A DNA stretch of 64,000 nucleotides, from NCBI RefSeq assembly GCF_015352445.1, contig NZ_JADKPO010000005.1:62001-126000 (forward strand), given 5' to 3'. The position numbers and the translations under genes were made by a program. Under the pieces are notes generated by a model that saw only the letters and a list, made by a program, of their open reading frames with translations, was not told the DNA's origin and searched no databases. This document shows positions 1 to 6,562 of this stretch, piece by piece. This DNA comes from Nocardioides agariphilus (lineage in GTDB: Bacteria > Actinomycetota > Actinomycetes > Propionibacteriales > Nocardioidaceae). The number at the start of each line of letters is the position of its first letter. Position 1 is the first letter of the stretch.

Positions 1-61
1 GAGCCAGGAAGGTGAGCACCCTGCGCGGCCGGCGGTCGCGGTTGCGTACGTCGGAGGCCAT
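1..61 (-). CDS. Possible 5' end of a leftward gene (partial)
   Basis: An ATG whose complement lies at 59-61 opens a leftward frame that stays open to the window edge. It encodes about 20 residues rich in Arg and Asp, then a short hydrophobic stretch (VLTFLA). It starts 7 bases after the stop of the PNPOx gene, so it could be the next gene of the same leftward operon. There is no clear ribosome binding site and too little sequence to assign a family. Confidence 0.3.
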   Translation of the reverse strand, partial: MASDVRNRDRRPRRVLTFLA

Positions 62-67
62 GACCAA

Positions 68-484
68 TCACGCCTCGAGCAGCCGTCGGCCGCTCACCGT
101 GTCGACGACGAGCCGCAGGTAGAGGCTGCGCAAGCCCTCGGGCCAGGGCGTGGGCCGGTCTTGCTCAGGCGGTAGCGCGTCGCTGTCGACGGACTCGACA
201 CGGCCACGTAGCAGCACGCTCCAGCCCGTTCGGGTGAAGTAGTCGAAGTCGTCGACCTCGAGTGCCGCATCTGCACCGGGCAGGTGCCGGGCGAGCTGTG
301 AGTACGCGGAGACCCGGAACAGGACCGAGCCGTCGCTCGCGCGGAACGTGACGGGCAGAGCGAGAGGGCCGTGGTCATCGACATAGGCGATGCGGCCCAC
401 CTCGCTCGCGGCGAGCAGCTCCCAGCACTCGGCCGGGTCAAGGTCCTTGAGGTGTCCCTGGAACCATCGGTCGTCGTTGTTCAT
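68..484 (-). CDS. PNPOx-fold flavin/F420-type protein (Rv3129-like)
   Basis: The 138-residue protein has the split-barrel pyridoxamine 5'-phosphate oxidase-like pattern: an N-terminal helix (ECWELLAASEVGRIAYVDD), a strand with a conserved Pro (LALPVTF), then a strand containing VLFRVSAYSQL. Single-domain members of this fold bind FMN or F420 and include nitroimidazole-resistance-like reductases; the substrate here is unknown. It is the last complete gene of a leftward run (DoxX, membrane protein, PNPOx) with only 9 bases to the gene upstream, so it is probably co-transcribed. M. tuberculosis carries a PNPOx-family gene, Rv3129, next to tgs1 in its DosR regulon, which fits this neighbourhood. 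Family is confident, function is not. Confidence 0.8.
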   Translation of the reverse strand: MNNDDRWFQGHLKDLDPAECWELLAASEVGRIAYVDDHGPLALPVTFRASDGSVLFRVSAYSQLARHLPGADAALEVDDFDYFTRTGWSVLLRGRVESVDSDALPPEQDRPTPWPEGLRSLYLRLVVDTVSGRRLLEA

Positions 485-493
485 GGCAGTTCC

Positions 494-1381
494 TCACTTT
501 CGTGGGCCAGGTGCAAGGGGGAGCGTGCGGCCGGGGACCGCCTTCAGCAGTCGGACAGCGGGCAGCAGGCCCACCACGGCCAGGACCAGGAACATCGGGA
601 CCGCGCCGGAGGACGCCCACGACGACATCGGGTCCGCGTGGTGACCCCACCACTGGTCCACGGCGACTCCGACGGCCTCGACCACCCAGAACACCAGGCC
701 GGCCGAGGCCAGCGTGGCCGCGGGTGCGCGCCCTTTCCAGACGCCCCAGCCCAGCCACGCCATCGCCGGAAGCCAGAGGGCCAGGTCCTGGGCGATCACC
801 GGGTTGGTCGGCAGCCCGGTGCCGGCGAGCCAGCCCGTGGGGTCCTCGTCGTACGTCGCGGGGATGACGCGCGCCAGCCACGCGGCGCCGTTGAGCAAGA
901 CGACCAGCCACGCGTACGTCGGGACCCACCAGGGCACGTCGCTCACCAGCTCGTCCACCCGGCTCCACAGGGTGAAGCCCAGCCCGACCAGGCTGGCCAC
1001 TGCCAACCCCAGCATCGCGACGTAGGCCAAGAAGGCCTGGTTGAACGGGGTCGCGAACACGAACAGCACGCTGTTGTAGACGAGGTAGGCGGCGACACCG
1101 GCCGTGACGGCGAGCGCACGCGCCGAGCCCGACCAGGCCCGCTGCACCGAGAGGACGAGGAGCGGCACCGCGACGAGGAGCGCGACAAGCGAGGTGCCCT
1201 TCGCAGATCCGTTCATCACTGACGTCCCGCTCAGCAGGTCGGGGACGAGCAGGTTCGCCGAGCAGGTCACGATGGTGACCGCCGCGAGCACGCTGGCCAG
1301 GTGTAGCGGCAGCGACGGGAACGGGTCGGACGCCTGCGGTCGGCGGACCGTCCTGGTGATGGTTTGCTGCGCCGAGTTCAT
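494..1381 (-). CDS. Polytopic membrane protein of unknown function
   Basis: The 295-residue protein has about seven or eight hydrophobic segments, beginning with LHLASVLAAVTIVTCSANLL and ending with PMFLVLAVVGLLPAVRLL. I recognise no catalytic motif. An Asp/Glu-rich loop (TYDEDPTGW) lies between central helices. The chosen ATG gives a short hydrophilic N-terminus before the first helix; a longer open frame reaches into the DoxX gene but is not credible. Two DosR-like palindromes lie 36-71 bases upstream. It sits between a DoxX protein and a PNPOx protein in one leftward run, which suggests a role in stress or redox physiology, but this is inference. Confidence 0.75.
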   Translation of the reverse strand: MNSAQQTITRTVRRPQASDPFPSLPLHLASVLAAVTIVTCSANLLVPDLLSGTSVMNGSAKGTSLVALLVAVPLLVLSVQRAWSGSARALAVTAGVAAYLVYNSVLFVFATPFNQAFLAYVAMLGLAVASLVGLGFTLWSRVDELVSDVPWWVPTYAWLVVLLNGAAWLARVIPATYDEDPTGWLAGTGLPTNPVIAQDLALWLPAMAWLGWGVWKGRAPAATLASAGLVFWVVEAVGVAVDQWWGHHADPMSSWASSGAVPMFLVLAVVGLLPAVRLLKAVPGRTLPLAPGPRK

Positions 1382-1416
1382 GCTCCCAGGCTCGTTTGCC
1401 GGTTGGCGTGCAGACA

Positions 1417-1452
1417 GGGGCGAAGGTCTCGTCCGCCCAGGGACGATGTCCC
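1417..1452. promoter_or_regulatory. Two adjacent DosR-box-like palindromes
   Basis: GGGGC-GAAG-GTCTC (1417-1430) and GGGAC-GAT-GTCCC (1440-1452, with a 3-base spacer) lie just upstream of the leftward membrane protein gene. The second has perfect 5-base arms. Their form matches the sites found before many genes of this window. Confidence 0.55.
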
Positions 1453-1527
1453 GCTTCATGGGCGTGCTGACGACGCAGGACCCCCGGATCGCCAGAGCGT
1501 CCGGGGGTCGCGGGTGTCGTCCGGTGA

Positions 1528-2109
1528 CTACCGGAGGACAGGGTTGTTCTTGACCAGATGGGTCTTGGTCCAGAGCTTGCCGAGGCCCCAGGTGTCGCCG
1601 GCGGAGAAGGCTGCCAGGACGACGAGGCTGATCGCGCCGAGGATGTGCTCGTCGAGGACCGGGTTGTTCTCGGGAGGCAGGACGACCGACCACATCAGCA
1701 CGTAGAGCAGGACCCCGGCGGAGGCTGCGAGCCGCATGCCGATGCCCAGCGTGAGAGCCAGGCCGATGCCGAGCAGGCCGAGCATGAAGAGCCAGTCGGC
1801 CCAGGCAGCGCCGGCGATGTTGTTGTAGAAGCCCTTGAACGGGCCGTCGGCGCCGAACTTGAGGAAGCCCTCGGTTGGGCTTCCGCCGTTGATCCAGGCG
1901 GCGTCGCCGAAGCGGTCCAGGGTGCCGTCTTGGCCGTAGCCGGTGTGGTAGCCGAGGGCCAGCAGCTTGTCGACGAAGGCCCACAGGAACGTCAGACCGA
2001 AGGCGATGCGCAAGACCGCCAAGGCCTGACGGCCGAAGTTCGTGACGGTGTGGTTGTCGGTAACGGGCGACGCGGTGAAGGTGGCCGCGTGCCGGTGGGT
2101 GACGGTCAT
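1528..2109 (-). CDS. DoxX-family membrane protein
   Basis: The 193-residue protein has a DoxX/DoxD-like core: a first helix (LAVLRIAFGLTFLWAFVDKL), a conserved region rich in Gly and aromatics (ALGYHTGYGQDG, EGFLKFGADGPFKGFYNN), and three later helices (WLFMLGLLGIGLALTLGIGM, ASAGVLLYVLMWSVVLPP, ILGAISLVVLAAFSAG). DoxX proteins are four-helix membrane proteins, some linked to quinone or thiosulfate redox and to membrane oxidoreductase complexes. The ATG after GCGAGGTC was chosen because it leaves a short soluble leader; a longer in-frame extension lacks homology-like features. A DosR-like box lies about 100 bases upstream (2209-2222). Confidence 0.85.
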   Translation of the reverse strand: MTVTHRHAATFTASPVTDNHTVTNFGRQALAVLRIAFGLTFLWAFVDKLLALGYHTGYGQDGTLDRFGDAAWINGGSPTEGFLKFGADGPFKGFYNNIAGAAWADWLFMLGLLGIGLALTLGIGMRLAASAGVLLYVLMWSVVLPPENNPVLDEHILGAISLVVLAAFSAGDTWGLGKLWTKTHLVKNNPVLR

Positions 2110-2208
2110 GGCAATGACCTCGCTTTCTGTGTTCGTGCATTGCCTTCCTGCCTTCCAGGCTCGCGCCACTGGCGCGCCGGGGTCAGGGGCGATCGTCACC
2201 GCTCCACC

Positions 2209-2222
2209 GGGTCGTAGGTCCC
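2209..2222. promoter_or_regulatory. DosR-box-like palindrome
   Basis: GGGTC-GTAG-GTCCC, 5-4-5 geometry with one arm mismatch. It precedes the leftward doxX gene by 100 bases and lies just beyond the stop codon of the upstream universal stress protein gene. Confidence 0.55.
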
Positions 2223-2224
2223 GG

Positions 2225-3172
2225 CTACCAGGCAGGCTGCGCGGTGAGGGGAGCCGTCGCCGCGTCATCCACCGCGACGGAGACCTCACGCGGGCTCTCC
2301 GGGTTGAGCAGGACAGGTGCCTCACTGTGCTGGAGCACGGCGCGGGCCACGGGTCCGAGGTGGCTGCCCAGCGGGAGGAGGTGGTGGCGACGGCCGATCA
2401 CGAGGAGCTGCGACGACCGGCCACCGGCCAGCAGGGCCTCGACGGGCAGGTCGTGCTCGATCCTCAACCGCGCGGGTACGTCGGGTACCTCGCGGCACGC
2501 GGCCGCGAGCGCGGGCGCCAGCACGTGGCTCATGCGGCTCTCCCGCTCGGAGCGGAACGTCTGGTCAGCGACCACTGAGTCGTAGCCGCCCTCGAGGTGC
2601 CAGGCGCTCAGCACCTCGACCCGGCCGTCACGGGCGCGGGCCTCGAGAAGGCCTCGGCGGATGAGAGGCCCGGCCTCCTCGATGTCTTGGACGCCGACGG
2701 TGACCACGGCGTCCGCGGTGCCTGGTTGCCAGCCTTCGGGCACCGAGACGACGGGGACGGGGCACCGCCCCGCGACGCCGGCGACGATCGACCCCGTCAC
2801 CGCACGACGGAGCGGGCTCTGACGACGGTGCTGCAGCACCAGCATCGAGCCCCGGGTCGCGCGGTCGACGAGGTCCGCGACGAGCCAGCCGTCGTCGACC
2901 CGCTCGCCGGTGACGGGAACCTGTCCGTCGACGAGCTCGCGAGCCCTCGTCAGCCCCTGTGCCAGGGTCGCATCGGCTGCCTCGTAGGCACCGAGCAGGA
3001 CGCCGGCGAACGCCTCGGCTCCGGAGATCTGGAGGACGTGCACCACATGCAAGGGACGGTGGGTGCGGCAGGCCTCGTCCGCGGCGAAGGTCAGCGCCGC
3101 GTCGGATCCGTCGGGGGCGATGCCCACGACGACCGCACCGGTAGGAGGACCTTGGTGGGTCTGGCTGTTCAT
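2225..3172 (-). CDS. Two-domain universal stress protein
   Basis: The 315-residue protein has two UspA domains (about 10-150 and 155-300). Domain 1 begins with GAVVVGIAPDGSDAALTFAADEA and lacks the canonical G-2x-G-9x-G(S/T) ATP motif (QHRRQSPLRRAVTGS). Domain 2 has VIGRRHHLLPLGSHLG, also degenerate. Tandem USPs in M. tuberculosis (Rv2623, Rv2005c) bind ATP and slow growth in hypoxia; altered motifs may mean different nucleotide or partner binding. The start follows GAGGGAGCAGTC, a good Shine-Dalgarno. The gap to the nitroreductase gene is 175 bases, so it may have its own promoter. Confidence 0.93.
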   Translation of the reverse strand: MNSQTHQGPPTGAVVVGIAPDGSDAALTFAADEACRTHRPLHVVHVLQISGAEAFAGVLLGAYEAADATLAQGLTRARELVDGQVPVTGERVDDGWLVADLVDRATRGSMLVLQHRRQSPLRRAVTGSIVAGVAGRCPVPVVSVPEGWQPGTADAVVTVGVQDIEEAGPLIRRGLLEARARDGRVEVLSAWHLEGGYDSVVADQTFRSERESRMSHVLAPALAAACREVPDVPARLRIEHDLPVEALLAGGRSSQLLVIGRRHHLLPLGSHLGPVARAVLQHSEAPVLLNPESPREVSVAVDDAATAPLTAQPAW

Positions 3173-3347
3173 GACTGCTCCCTCGATCGGGACCTGACGC
3201 GCTAGCGCCCCGGGAGTTGACCCTCGGGCCGGTCGGGTCCGCCTGCCCCCAATGTGTCGTCGGCGCGGGTGCGGCCGGTACGGGCCGAGGGCCTGTGGGT
3301 GAGTGACCAAGTGCCCCATCGGGCAGGACGTCGAGGAAGGGTCCTGC

Positions 3348-4385
3348 TCATGCCATCAGTACGTCGTCCAGGGGACGGCGAGGGGTGGGTGCCAGCTGGC
3401 CTCGGCTGATGGGCTGCCAGCCGATCCGCACGAGCAGCAACGCGACCGCGAGGTCGCCGAGCACTTGGTGCTGCAAGGCCTCACGGGTCTCGGGCACCTC
3501 GATCACCTGGCTCAGCGGTACGACCGAGAGGCCGTCCTTCACGGCGGTCAGCCACAGGGCGCTGAGCGACTCCCCGGCGCGCAGCCAGGAGGCCCTCGAG
3601 TCGTCGTCGCCGCAGATCACGATCACGCCGTCGCCGCTCTCCACCTCCTGACCGTCGTCAGGCAGCAGGCCCTCGTCGAACCGGCTGGGGATCTTGTCCG
3701 GCACCGGGGCACGCGCGGGAAGGTGGTCGGCCGGTAGCCCGTCATAGGCGTTGCGGTGGGTCCACTGCTGGACCTCGGCGGTGATCGCGGCGTCGCGCTC
3801 CTGCAACCGGTGTGCCCGTGCGGCCAGGAGGTCGACCCGGAAGCGGTCGGTCACGTCGCTGATCGGGACGGCGTAACCGCCGTCTCGCTCCACCGCCTGC
3901 GCCAGGAGGTTCAGGCGTCCATGGGGCACGGGCCACGAGGTGAAGCGGCGTCGGTCCGTGCAGCGCTCCTGGACGGCGCGCAGGTCGGCCGCCGCAGTGC
4001 GGGGTGGCGGCGCGGGCGTGAACCGCACCCGGGCCAGGAGCGTGGGGTCGTCGGGATCGGCAAAGCGATCGACGTCGGCGAGCAGGCCGGAGGCGTGGGC
4101 CACGACCCGGAGGTGGTGCAGCGCTGCCCCACAGCTGATGACGAGGTTGCGACCCGTCGGGTCGGCGGCGGTGAGCCGGCGCGACTCGTCGGCGTGGAGG
4201 TCGAGGCCGTCCGGGTGGATCCGCCACAGCCACGGCTGGGTGTTGTGCACGCTGGGTGCTCGGATGGCGAGCGACACGAGACGACGCAGCATCTGGGCCG
4301 GGACGCGGATGCCGGCCAGGTCGATGACGTCCGCATCGCCTTCGGCGCCGGGCGACGCGTAGGGCCTGATGACGCGCTCGTTCAT
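3348..4385 (-). CDS. Acg-like nitroreductase-fold protein
   Basis: The 345-residue protein resembles the Acg family (M. tuberculosis Rv2032, Rv3127, Rv3131), in which two nitroreductase-like halves form one polypeptide with a lid that encloses FMN. Diagnostic segments are AIRAPSVHNTQPWLWRI near residue 40 (the FMN-binding SVHNTQPW motif) and SGDGVIVICGDDD followed by WLRAGESLSALWLTAV. Acg proteins are DosR targets and have been proposed to store or sequester flavin rather than reduce nitro groups. The ATG was chosen because it aligns with the usual family N-terminus; the frame is open for 39 more codons. A DosR-like box lies 79 bases upstream. Confidence 0.88.
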   Translation of the reverse strand: MNERVIRPYASPGAEGDADVIDLAGIRVPAQMLRRLVSLAIRAPSVHNTQPWLWRIHPDGLDLHADESRRLTAADPTGRNLVISCGAALHHLRVVAHASGLLADVDRFADPDDPTLLARVRFTPAPPPRTAAADLRAVQERCTDRRRFTSWPVPHGRLNLLAQAVERDGGYAVPISDVTDRFRVDLLAARAHRLQERDAAITAEVQQWTHRNAYDGLPADHLPARAPVPDKIPSRFDEGLLPDDGQEVESGDGVIVICGDDDSRASWLRAGESLSALWLTAVKDGLSVVPLSQVIEVPETREALQHQVLGDLAVALLLVRIGWQPISRGQLAPTPRRPLDDVLMA

Positions 4386-4463
4386 GGGTGTCGTCTCGTC
4401 TCTGTAGGTTCCTCGGATTTCCCGATGTGGTTCAGGGTGCGGGTCATCCCATGGATGTCCGTA

Positions 4464-4477
4464 GGGGCAGAAGTCCC
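4464..4477. promoter_or_regulatory. DosR-box-like palindrome
   Basis: GGGGC-AGAA-GTCCC lies 79 bases upstream of the leftward Acg-like gene and just inside the intergenic gap after the CBS gene. Confidence 0.6.
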
Positions 4478-4498
4478 GAGTTGTGAGGTCTGCGACAC

Positions 4499-5101
4499 TC
4501 AACCGGCCGAGGAGATGTGGACCCGCACCACCCCAGGAACCGTGCCAGCGGCGGCACGGGCCAGGCCGCGGTCATCGACCGCCCGGGCCGGGGCCACGAG
4601 CTCGACGACGCCGTCGTCGACCTCGACGAGCCAGTCGCGCAGACCCACGGAGGCCAAGGCGGCGTCGACGTCCCGCTCGAGGTCGTGGTCGGCGCGCGCC
4701 AGCATGTGGACCACGTCGCTGCGGCTGACCACGCCCAGCACCCTGCCGTTGGCCGTCACCACGGGCAGGCTCTTGACGCCGGTGGAGGTCATCAGCTCGA
4801 CCGCCTCGGCGAGGTCGCTGTCGGGGCCGACCGTGAGGACGTGCGTCGTCATGACGTCGTCGACGTACTGGTGCCGGTCGATCAGGACGGTCTCCCGCGG
4901 GATCTCGTGCAGCCGTGCGTCGGTGCTCACTGCGTCGCGGATGAGGTCTGCCTCGCTGACGATGCCGCGCAGCTTGCCGCTGGCGCTCACGACCGGCATC
5001 GAGGTGATCCCGGCACTCGCCAGCACGGACAGGGCGGACTTCACCGTGCTGCCGAGCTGCACCGTGATGGCTTGGTTGCTCATGACCTCTCGTACCAACA
5101 T
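4499..5101 (-). CDS. CBS-CBS-BON domain protein (Hrp1-like)
   Basis: The 200-residue protein has two CBS motifs (about 5-55 and 78-130; recognisable by MSNQAITVQLGSTVKSAL, GITSMPVVSASGKLRGIVSE, GVKSLPVVTANGRVLGVVSR) and a C-terminal BON-like domain (about 145-198, ending in VPGVVRVHI). CBS pairs sense adenylate nucleotides. The two-CBS protein Hrp1 (Rv2626c) is among the most strongly induced DosR targets, although it lacks the BON part. The start follows AGAGGAGCCTCCG, a strong ribosome site. The gene is divergent from the devR gene at 5213 and shares its control region, including a DosR-like box. Confidence 0.9.
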   Translation of the reverse strand: MLVREVMSNQAITVQLGSTVKSALSVLASAGITSMPVVSASGKLRGIVSEADLIRDAVSTDARLHEIPRETVLIDRHQYVDDVMTTHVLTVGPDSDLAEAVELMTSTGVKSLPVVTANGRVLGVVSRSDVVHMLARADHDLERDVDAALASVGLRDWLVEVDDGVVELVAPARAVDDRGLARAAAGTVPGVVRVHISSAG

Positions 5102-5160
5102 CGGAGGCTCCTCTCATCGTCGTTGGCATCACGCTGCCCGGCTCGATGGCAGCGGCGGCA

Positions 5161-5206
5161 GGGCCCAAGGTCCTTGCGGCGGGGGTCGATCTTCCGGGGT
5201 TAGGCT
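5161..5206. promoter_or_regulatory. Divergent devR/CBS control region with DosR-like box
   Basis: GGGCC-CAAG-GTCCT (5161-5174) is followed by TAGGCT (5201-5206), a plausible -10 hexamer ending 6 bases before the GTG start of devR at 5213. The geometry predicts a leaderless transcript and box centring near -45, as expected for an activator next to RNA polymerase. The same box lies about 60 bases upstream of the leftward CBS gene. Confidence 0.6.
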
Positions 5207-5212
5207 GACGCC

Positions 5213-5887
5213 GTGACCGACGACAGCACGGAGCCCTCGACGCCCTCGGCTGATGATCGGATCCGGGTCTTCCTGCTCGACGACCACGAGATCGTGCGCC
5301 GTGGCATCAAGGAGCTGCTGGAGGGCGAGCCCGACATCGTCGTGGTGGGCGAGTCGGGGCTGGCCGACGAGGCTGCCAGGCGGATCCCGGCCCTGCGACC
5401 GGACGTCGCCATCCTCGACGCGAGGCTGCCGGACGGGTCGGGCATCGACGTCTGCCGCGAGATCCGCTCACGCGACCCACAGATCAAGGCGCTGATCCTG
5501 ACGTCCTACGACGACGACGAGGCGCTCTTCGCAGCGATCATGGCGGGCGCCGCCGGCTACACGTTGAAGCAGGTGCGTGGCAACGACCTCGTCGACACCG
5601 TGCGCCGGGTGGCTGCCGGCCAGTCGACGCTGGACCCGTCGGTCACCGCGGCCGTCCTCGACCGGGTCCGCAACGGTCCTCCGGTCGACAAGGAGCTCGA
5701 GCGGCTCACCGCCCAGGAGCAGCGGATCCTCGACCTGATCGGTGAGGGCATGACCAACCGCCAGATAGGCGAGCACATGTACCTCGCCGAGAAGACGGTG
5801 AAGAACTACGTCTCCTCGATGCTGGCCAAGCTCGGCCTGAGCAGCCGCACCCAGGCAGCGATCTTCGCCACCAAGCACCAGAAGTAG
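5213..5887 (+). CDS. devR: DevR/DosR-type response regulator (orphan paralogue)
   Basis: The 224-residue NarL/FixJ-family regulator has a receiver domain (about 17-135: acidic pair DD near 23-24, phospho-acceptor Asp69 in VAILDARLPDG) and a LuxR-type helix-turn-helix (about 163-216: LTAQEQRILDLIGEG, EKTVKNYVSSMLAKLG). The KTVKNYVSSMLAKL recognition segment is typical of DevR/DosR. It has a GTG start and an apparent leaderless promoter with its own DosR-like box, suggesting autoregulation. By eye it is about five-sixths identical to the regulator at 16568, including the whole recognition helix. No kinase is adjacent, so DevS at 17295 probably phosphorylates both. Confidence 0.92.
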   Translation: MTDDSTEPSTPSADDRIRVFLLDDHEIVRRGIKELLEGEPDIVVVGESGLADEAARRIPALRPDVAILDARLPDGSGIDVCREIRSRDPQIKALILTSYDDDEALFAAIMAGAAGYTLKQVRGNDLVDTVRRVAAGQSTLDPSVTAAVLDRVRNGPPVDKELERLTAQEQRILDLIGEGMTNRQIGEHMYLAEKTVKNYVSSMLAKLGLSSRTQAAIFATKHQK

Positions 5888-5894
5888 GCACGCC

Positions 5895-6446
5895 TCAGCG
5901 TGAGAGCGTGCCCAGCCGGGCCACCAGGGTCTCGCCCCACGAGGTGGCGCGGTCGATCTCGCCTTCGGCGAGTGGTCCCTGCAGGTCGTCGACCAGGAAC
6001 GCGACCGGCCGCTCGACCGGGGAGAACCCACGATGCCGGGCCAGGCGTGCCGCGCTCGGTCCAGCGGCGGCGGGCAGTCGACGTACCTTCTTGGCGCGCG
6101 TGTCGTACACCGCGACGTGTACCGACCGGTCCGCAGGCGGGCACACGGTCTCCAGCCACTCGCGCATCCCGATCGAGACCTTGGAGTCGTCGGCGCCCTG
6201 TCGCACGGCCTCGATCCTGGTCTTCGGCCTGCTCAGCGAGAAGGCGTGCGTGGGCGCGCCCACGACGAGCAGCTCGACCGAGGAGGGGAGCTCGGCGGGC
6301 GTCGCCGAGACCTCGCTGACCCGGGTGGGGACGCCAGCAGCCTCCAGGGCACGGGCGACGGCCCGGGCCACGCGCTCGGTGTTGCCGAACATCGACTCGA
6401 ACACGACCATCGCGCGCGGTTCCTGCAGCGATTCCGGGGCAGTCAT
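5895..6446 (-). CDS. Flavodoxin-family protein
   Basis: The 183-residue protein starts its fold with AMVVFESMFGNTERVARAVARAL, the flavodoxin phosphate-binding loop (S-x-F-G-N-T). Strand ELLVVGAPTHAFSLSR follows, a typical isoalloxazine-contact region. It probably binds FMN and carries electrons or reduces quinones. With pyruvate:ferredoxin oxidoreductase genes in the same island, it is a candidate electron acceptor, which is inference. It converges on devR (7-base gap) and lies downstream of a P-type ATPase in the same direction. A weak DosR-like box precedes it by about 100 bases. Confidence 0.85.
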   Translation of the reverse strand: MTAPESLQEPRAMVVFESMFGNTERVARAVARALEAAGVPTRVSEVSATPAELPSSVELLVVGAPTHAFSLSRPKTRIEAVRQGADDSKVSIGMREWLETVCPPADRSVHVAVYDTRAKKVRRLPAAAGPSAARLARHRGFSPVERPVAFLVDDLQGPLAEGEIDRATSWGETLVARLGTLSR

Positions 6447-6548
6447 GACACTGGCACCTCCTGTGCGTACGACGACCGGCGCTCGCCGATCGGTGCCAGC
6501 GTGCTGCCGAATCGACGTGGTGGTGAGAGGCAGCCGTCATCACCGACC

Positions 6549-6562
6549 AGGACCTTGGTCAT
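6549..6562. promoter_or_regulatory. Weak DosR-box-like site
   Basis: AGGAC-CTTG-GTCAT has one clear mismatch in the right arm. It overlaps the stop codon of the leftward P-type ATPase gene and lies about 100 bases upstream of the flavodoxin gene. Confidence 0.35.

Noticed and set aside
3212-3224. GGGAGTTGACCCT upstream of the USP gene at 2225-3172 as a DosR-like box
   Set aside because: It lacks the G-x-CC right arm at the correct spacing, so I left it out of the site list.
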